Shown one piece after another: positions 39,866-44,251 of a stretch of DNA of 44,251 nucleotides. The DNA lies in assembly GCA_040755275.1 (NCBI GenBank), contig JBFMBE010000007.1:1-44251 (forward strand), written 5' to 3'. Each line of letters opens with the position of its first letter. Position 1 is the stretch's first letter. Origin of the DNA: Desulfatirhabdium sp040755275 (lineage in GTDB: Bacteria > Desulfobacterota > Desulfobacteria > Desulfobacterales > Desulfatirhabdiaceae). A program made the translations under genes and the position numbers. The notes below the pieces were generated by a model, which was not told the DNA's origin, did no database searches, and saw only the letters and a list, made by a program, of their open reading frames with translations.

Positions 39866-40599
39866 CGGTTGCGGCCATCATTCCTTCCCGATGGGGGTCG
39901 AGTCGATTTGCCGGGAAGCCCCTAGCCCTCATCTGCGGCAAACCCATGATCCAGCATGTGGTGGAACAGGTTTCCCTGTCGACAGCCGTCGATGTACTGG
40001 TCGTTGCCACAGACGATCGCCGGATCGCTGAATGTGTGGCGGCTTTCGGGGCAAAGGCGATTCTGACCCGCTCCGAAAACCGCTCCGGAAGCGACCGGGT
40101 TGCGGAGGCTGCAGATCGGCTCGGTCTTTCTCCAACCGATATCGTGGTGAACATTCAGGGGGATCAGCCCCTGGTGCATCCGCAGAGCATCGACCAGGTC
40201 ATTGCACCGCTCATTGCAGATGAAACCCTTCCGATGAGCACCCTGTCCTTTCGGATCGTTCGGCCTGAGGAAATCACCAATCCCAAGGACGTCAAAGTCG
40301 TTTGTGACCGAAAAGGTTTTGCGCTGTACTTTTCCCGATCCCCCATTCCCTTCGGCAGGGATCCGGGGGTTGTCTTCGATACCTGGAAACACTTGGGAGT
40401 GTACGCCTACCGCAAGCGGTTCCTGGACGCTTTCTGTACATTGGAAACCGGCCTGCTTGAACGGATCGAGCAGCTTGAACAGCTGCGGGTCTTGGAAAAC
40501 GGTTATCCCATTCGGGTGGTGCAGACGGAACACGATTCCCCGGAGGTGGACCTTCCCTCGGATATCGAACGGATCGAATCCGTGCTTTGCGGCGGATGA
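39862..40599 (+). CDS. kdsB: KdsB, 3-deoxy-manno-octulosonate cytidylyltransferase
   Basis: A 245-aa CMP-KDO synthetase that activates KDO for the LPS inner core. It has the nucleotide-binding AAIIPSRWGSSRFAGKPL, VNIQGDQPLV and the late HLGVYAYRKRFL segment, and is of normal family length. It starts inside the HIT stop (ATGA). A strong hairpin follows three bases after the stop. Confidence 0.96.
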   Translation: MTVAAIIPSRWGSSRFAGKPLALICGKPMIQHVVEQVSLSTAVDVLVVATDDRRIAECVAAFGAKAILTRSENRSGSDRVAEAADRLGLSPTDIVVNIQGDQPLVHPQSIDQVIAPLIADETLPMSTLSFRIVRPEEITNPKDVKVVCDRKGFALYFSRSPIPFGRDPGVVFDTWKHLGVYAYRKRFLDAFCTLETGLLERIEQLEQLRVLENGYPIRVVQTEHDSPEVDLPSDIERIESVLCGG

Positions 40600-40601
40600 A
40601 G

Positions 40602-40632
40602 CATACGGCCGGGTGTAGAACCCGGCCGTATG
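40602..40632. terminator. Strong hairpin after kdsB
   Basis: CATACGGCCGGGT (40602-40614) and ACCCGGCCGTATG (40620-40632) form a perfect 13-bp stem with a 5-base GTAGA loop. No T run follows, so it may stop or stabilise transcripts from both sides rather than act as a classical intrinsic terminator. kdsB and the coiled-coil gene converge here. Confidence 0.6.
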
Positions 40633-40768
40633 TCCCGTGGCGTGCGGGTTGTGCGGGATGACTTTTGCCGAAATCCGCTTTCCCGGAAAAGTCCCCACCA
40701 ACGGCATCCCTGCTTTCTTCTGACCCCCGACTTCTGAGTTCTGTCTTCTGGCTCCAGTCTACCTCGCC

Positions 40769-41635
40769 TCACGGCTGCTGCGGTTTCGTCCCGGCAGGTG
40801 GTGCTCCTGGCTTTTTTACAGGAGGCTGGGCAGGTGTGGATTCATAGCCGGCTGCGGGAGGGGCTGCCGCTGCCTTGCTGCTCTTTTCCAGTTCCCGGAT
40901 GCTTGCCTTGACCGACGTGAGCTGGCTTTCGACGGACTGGGACAGATGATCCGCAATGTCCTGGAGTTTCTTTTCATAGCCTTTCAGCATGACCTCCAGC
41001 TGTTTCTTGTCCGCCTTTTCGCCGGAGATGAGCCCCAAATCGGCCTGACATTCGGCCACTGCAGTCGTGATCGCGTTCAGCTGATCCGCGATTTTGGCGG
41101 TATCCTCGCCGTATTTCTTTTCGAACGCTTTCTGGTCGCCGGTCAATTTGTCGATCGAACCTTTGGTCTCTTTTTGAGCAGCCGTCAGTTTCGAATCGAG
41201 CTTGTTGACCTCAATCGGCAGATCGTTCTTGTCCAACTTGACGGTTTTAAGCTCATCGACCTGCATGGACAATTTTTCGACGCGTTCCTTGAGCTGGGTG
41301 AATGCCGTCTGATGCTGATCGATGCTGATATGAAACGCTTCCTCCAGTTTGGCATGATTGATCGAAAGATTCGAAAGATTCGATTCGAGGTTTCGGGCGA
41401 TGGCCGTCAGTTCCTTGGCACTCAAATCCTGCGTCTGGCTCACCAGAAGTCGGATATCCCGGTAGACGAGATATCCGATCAGGGCGACCAGAATCGGAAT
41501 CAGAATGGTGATGATCGTAACCCGCTGGCTGAGCTTTTCCAAACGGCGGTAAAGATCCTGATCCCCGAGAAGGGTCGCCGGGCGATCTTCCTCCGGAATC
41601 GGGATGTCAAAATGGTCGATCTTTCGGCTGTCCAT
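40769..41635 (-). CDS. Membrane-anchored coiled-coil protein of unknown function
   Basis: A 288-aa protein with a short cytoplasmic N-terminus, one membrane helix (residues about 38-60: VTIITILIPILVALIGYLVY), a long helical coiled-coil region (about 65-255) and a Pro/Ala/Lys-rich tail (PVKKPGAPPAGTKPQQP). By orientation the coiled coil is probably periplasmic. No enzyme motif is visible. It begins six bases after the guaA stop, so it is probably in an operon with guaA, although no functional link is obvious. Confidence 0.8.
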   Translation of the reverse strand: MDSRKIDHFDIPIPEEDRPATLLGDQDLYRRLEKLSQRVTIITILIPILVALIGYLVYRDIRLLVSQTQDLSAKELTAIARNLESNLSNLSINHAKLEEAFHISIDQHQTAFTQLKERVEKLSMQVDELKTVKLDKNDLPIEVNKLDSKLTAAQKETKGSIDKLTGDQKAFEKKYGEDTAKIADQLNAITTAVAECQADLGLISGEKADKKQLEVMLKGYEKKLQDIADHLSQSVESQLTSVKASIRELEKSSKAAAAPPAAGYESTPAQPPVKKPGAPPAGTKPQQP

Positions 41636-41641
41636 GTCCGT

Positions 41642-43171
41642 CTATTCCCATTCGATCGTGCTGGGTGGTTTGGAGCTGATGTCGTAGACGACACGGTTGA
41701 CGCCTTTGACTTCGTTGATGATCCGGTTGGAGATTCGGGCGAGCAGATCGTGCGGCAGCCTGGCCCAATCCGCCGTCATGGCGTCGAGGCTGGTGACCGC
41801 CCGGATGGCGATGACGTGCTCGTAGGTGCGGTGATCTCCCATCACCCCGACGCTTTTGAGCGGCAACAGCACGGCAAAGGATTGCCACAGCCGTCTGTAA
41901 AAGCCTGCCTTTCGGATTTCATCCATCAGCAGATCGTCGGCTTCTCGAAGGATTTCCAGCCGTTTTCGGGTTACTTCGCCGATGACTCGGATGGCAAGCC
42001 CCGGCCCCGGAAAGGGTTGTCGCCAGATCATTTCATCCGGGAGACCGATTTCCGATCCGAGTTTGCGGACTTCGTCCTTGAAGAGGTATTTCAGAGGCTC
42101 GATCAGCTTCAGTTTCATATGCTTGGGAAGCCCGCCCACGTTGTGGTGACTCTTGATGACGGAAGAAGGTCCACCGAATGCGGATCGGGATTCGATGATG
42201 TCTGGATAGAGCGTTCCCTGTGCCAGGAATTCGGCTTCCGGAATCTTGGCGGCCTCTGCCTCGAAAACGTTGATGAAGATCTTGCCGATGATCTTTCGCT
42301 TTTTCTCGGGATCGACGACCTTGGCGAGGGCTTTTAGAAACAGGTCTCCGGCGTTGACGAAACGGATGTTGATGTGCAGGTGTTTCTTGAAAACCTGCTG
42401 CAGCTTCTGTCGTTCATTTTTCCGCAGCAATCCGTTGTCTACGAAGATGCAGGTCAGGTGCCTGCCCACCGCCCGATGGATCAGCAGGGCAGTGACCGCA
42501 GAATCGACGCCGCCGCTCAGGCCCAGAATCACCTGTTTCGATCCGACCGTGTTGCGAATGTCCGCAATGGTTTCCTCGGCGAAGGACTTCATGGTCCAGG
42601 TTCGATCACAGTGGCAGATGTCGAAGAGGAAGTTTCGGATCATTTCCCGGCCCATCGGTGTGTGCTCCACCTCCGGGTGGAACTGGAGGCCGAAGAGCTG
42701 TTTCTGGGGATGATCGACCGCTGCGATGGGCGTTCCGGCCGTAGAGGCGATCATCCGAAATCCGCTAGGGAGCTGGCCGACCACATCCCCGTGGCTCATC
42801 CAGCAGGGGGTGATGGAATCGATTCCGGCAAAGATCTTGGAAGATTCGGTCAGGGTGAGCTCGGCGAAGCCGTATTCCCGCTTGTCGGCTTGTTCGACGG
42901 TTCCACCGAGGGCCTGGACCATGAAATGCATGCCATAGCAGATGCCGAGAACGGGAATGCCCAAGTGGAACAATTCCGGGGAGATGGCCGGGCTGCCCGT
43001 TTCATAGGTGCTGGCTGGGCCTCCGGAAAGGATGATGCCCTGGGGGTTCAGTTTCTGGATGGTTTCGATGGAGATATCCGGCGGTTCAATCTGACAATAG
43101 ACTTCGCATTCTCGGACACGTCGGGCGATCAGCTGGTTATACTGCGAGCCGAAATCGATGATGAGTATCAT
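41642..43171 (-). CDS. guaA: GMP synthase (glutamine-hydrolysing)
   Basis: A 509-aa two-domain enzyme converting XMP to GMP. The class I glutamine amidotransferase domain has nucleophile Cys78 in GICYGMHF, with His and Glu in LQFHPEVEH. The ATP pyrophosphatase domain has LGLSGGVDSAVTALL, and the dimerisation domain ends in VYDISSKPPSTIEWE, the family C-terminus. The ATG at 43171 has AAAGGAG just upstream; the longer frame to 43258 runs into a repeat region. No guaB (IMP dehydrogenase) is in view. Confidence 0.98.
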   Translation of the reverse strand: MILIIDFGSQYNQLIARRVRECEVYCQIEPPDISIETIQKLNPQGIILSGGPASTYETGSPAISPELFHLGIPVLGICYGMHFMVQALGGTVEQADKREYGFAELTLTESSKIFAGIDSITPCWMSHGDVVGQLPSGFRMIASTAGTPIAAVDHPQKQLFGLQFHPEVEHTPMGREMIRNFLFDICHCDRTWTMKSFAEETIADIRNTVGSKQVILGLSGGVDSAVTALLIHRAVGRHLTCIFVDNGLLRKNERQKLQQVFKKHLHINIRFVNAGDLFLKALAKVVDPEKKRKIIGKIFINVFEAEAAKIPEAEFLAQGTLYPDIIESRSAFGGPSSVIKSHHNVGGLPKHMKLKLIEPLKYLFKDEVRKLGSEIGLPDEMIWRQPFPGPGLAIRVIGEVTRKRLEILREADDLLMDEIRKAGFYRRLWQSFAVLLPLKSVGVMGDHRTYEHVIAIRAVTSLDAMTADWARLPHDLLARISNRIINEVKGVNRVVYDISSKPPSTIEWE

Positions 43172-43280
43172 AAAACTCCTTTTGCAAAGAGTGAACGAAA
43201 GGCGCAACCGCACACATCGTTTCGGATGGGATGGAACGGGGGATCGTTGCGCCGGCAAATCTCCAGAAATCGGGACAGGG

Positions 43281-43371
43281 CATGGCTTGCCCCTGCTGCC
43301 GAATCCGGGGGCAGGGGGATCGTTGGCCGTTGGGTCGTAACGTCAGGCCGTATTTGAAGGGGCAAGGCATG
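43281..43371. repeat. Inverted repeat with GGGGCAAG core upstream of guaA
   Basis: CATGGCTTGCCCCT (43281-43294) and AGGGGCAAGGCATG (43358-43371) form a 14-bp inverted repeat with one mismatch, spaced about 63 bases apart. CCCCTGC/GCAGGGG pairs also occur within the interval. It is the same general type as the palindrome at 10910. It lies in the 250-base gap between gmhA and guaA, where no gene was seen. Confidence 0.65.
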
Positions 43372-43422
43372 ACTGATCCTACAGCGTCTCACCCGCATTT
43401 ATGGTAGACAAGCGGAAAAAAG

Positions 43423-43998
43423 TCAAGCAGGGAATCCGGATGATTTCAGGATGGATGCTTCGATGCACCCGGCCCAGTAGTGCAAGATCAGCATGTGGGC
43501 TTCCTGAATGCGGGCCGTGCGCGTCGCAGGCACGACGATGGCCGTATCGACGGCATCTGCAAGCAGACCGCCTTTTGCGCCCAGAAGACCGATGGTGTGC
43601 ATGCCGATGGTCCTGGCGGATGCCACAGCCTCCACTACATTTCGGGAGTTTCCGGATGTGGATATGCCAATGAACACATCTCCCGGCCTCCCCAGAGCAT
43701 CGACCTGTCTCGAGAATACCCGCTCGTAGCCATAATCGTTTCCGATGGCCGTCAAAATCGATGTGTCTGTGGTCAGTGCGATGGCCGGAAGCCCGCTTCG
43801 TTCGGCTTCGAATCGCCCCACCAGCTCCGCCGCGAAGTGCTGGGCATCAGCGGCGGATCCGCCGTTTCCACAGACAAGAATCCGATGTCCATCGACCAGG
43901 GCATTCGAAAGAAGCCTTCCAGCCGTTTCGATGATTGTTTCCAAAACCTCGAGGGATTGAATGACCGTAAGATGTTCAGAAAGGGTGGTGGACCACAT
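43423..43998 (-). CDS. gmhA: GmhA, sedoheptulose-7-phosphate isomerase
   Basis: A 191-aa SIS-domain isomerase making D-glycero-D-manno-heptose 7-phosphate for LPS core or S-layer glycans. It has LVCGNGGSAADAQHFAAELV, the sugar-phosphate loop STSGNSRNV and the late EAHMLILHYW helix with conserved His. The length is normal. An AGGAG lies 9 bases before the ATG. It shares direction with guaA but is separated by a repeat-bearing gap. Together with kdsB and lptE it implies an LPS-bearing outer membrane. Confidence 0.95.
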   Translation of the reverse strand: MWSTTLSEHLTVIQSLEVLETIIETAGRLLSNALVDGHRILVCGNGGSAADAQHFAAELVGRFEAERSGLPAIALTTDTSILTAIGNDYGYERVFSRQVDALGRPGDVFIGISTSGNSRNVVEAVASARTIGMHTIGLLGAKGGLLADAVDTAIVVPATRTARIQEAHMLILHYWAGCIEASILKSSGFPA

Positions 43999-44070
43999 GG
44001 GTAGGTTCTCCTGTTGTTGTGAAAAGCCCGATTGAGGAAAAAGGGGGCCCTTGGATCGGGATATAAGAAG

Positions 44071-44251
44071 GATGGCCTCGCAAAAAGTCGCCTTTCCCGT
44101 GCTTCTTGTAAATGTCGGGCATCAGCGGGGTGGCTGGGGAACCTTTTTCGCTGCTGCGAAAAAACTCAGCCGCCCGATCTCGTAGGATCGGACGGATGGC
44201 CAGACAGCAAACAGAGGCTGGTTGAATCGCAACGGCTTGCTTTTCAATCGA
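44071..44251 (+). repeat. Long palindromic intergenic element, copy 7 (cut by window edge)
   Basis: The left end GATGGCCTCGCAAAAAGTC, the left arm with the CCCGTGCTT/GGGGTGGCTGGGGAA module and the core GGATCGGACGGATGG are present; the right arm lies beyond the window. It begins 73 bases upstream of gmhA. Confidence 0.8.

Noticed and set aside
40602..40632. Classical intrinsic terminator after kdsB
   Set aside because: The stem is excellent but no T tract follows on either strand, so it is listed as a hairpin with moderate confidence only.
43172..43422. Purine riboswitch upstream of guaA
   Set aside because: I see only GGGGC-type inverted repeats, and no conserved purine-aptamer three-way junction.

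Overview
The window looks like chromosome of a Gram-negative, probably anaerobic member of the Desulfobacterota (Desulfobacterales-like). I infer this from protein style, the very large chemotaxis and two-component content, the leuS-lptE order, and LPS genes (lptE, kdsB, gmhA) that imply an outer membrane. No taxonomic marker such as rRNA is present, so the assignment is an inference. No phage, transposase or CRISPR array was seen.

Bases 1-21.9 kb: a leftward chemotaxis and signalling locus of about 21 kb. In transcription order from about 21.46 kb it holds a sigma-54-like promoter, a 149-aa unknown protein, a soluble degenerate MCP-like protein, a STAS protein, CheY, CheA, a metallo-beta-lactamase-fold protein, a CheR-like methyltransferase without the usual N-terminal domain, an MCP with a HAMP-type repeat array, CheW, CheR, CheB, a GAF/PAS histidine kinase, a single-domain receiver, a 5TM hybrid histidine kinase, and a CheB-CheR-PAS fusion. 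Many junctions are ATGA stop/start overlaps, which suggests translational coupling. No flagellar or pilus gene lies in the window, so the output of the pathway cannot be read from it.

Bases 21.9-33.8 kb: a conserved-looking unknown protein, then a leftward coupled unit of a MrfA-MrfB-like helicase/exonuclease fusion, a Cys-rich protein and two half-ABC exporters that look like a heterodimer with one degenerate ATPase site. A soluble GAF-PAS hybrid histidine kinase follows. Bases 33.8-44.2 kb: housekeeping genes. These are leuS preceded by a 48-codon upstream ORF, lptE, tRNA-Val(CAC), scpA-scpB, a HIT protein, kdsB, guaA with a coiled-coil membrane protein, and gmhA.

The most unusual signal is a family of seven intergenic elements, five of them complete at about 310 bp (at 84, 22760, 30624, 30943, 36770, 37671 and 44071). 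Each is one long imperfect palindrome bounded by GATGGCC-CGCAAAAAGTC-type inverted ends, often touching a gene's stop codon. Copies differ by compensated base changes that keep the stem paired, and their end modules are shuffled between copies. Smaller repeat families also occur between genes: ACTGCCC/ACTGCCG heptamers, a GCAGGGGCGAA palindrome and a TATAGG palindrome.
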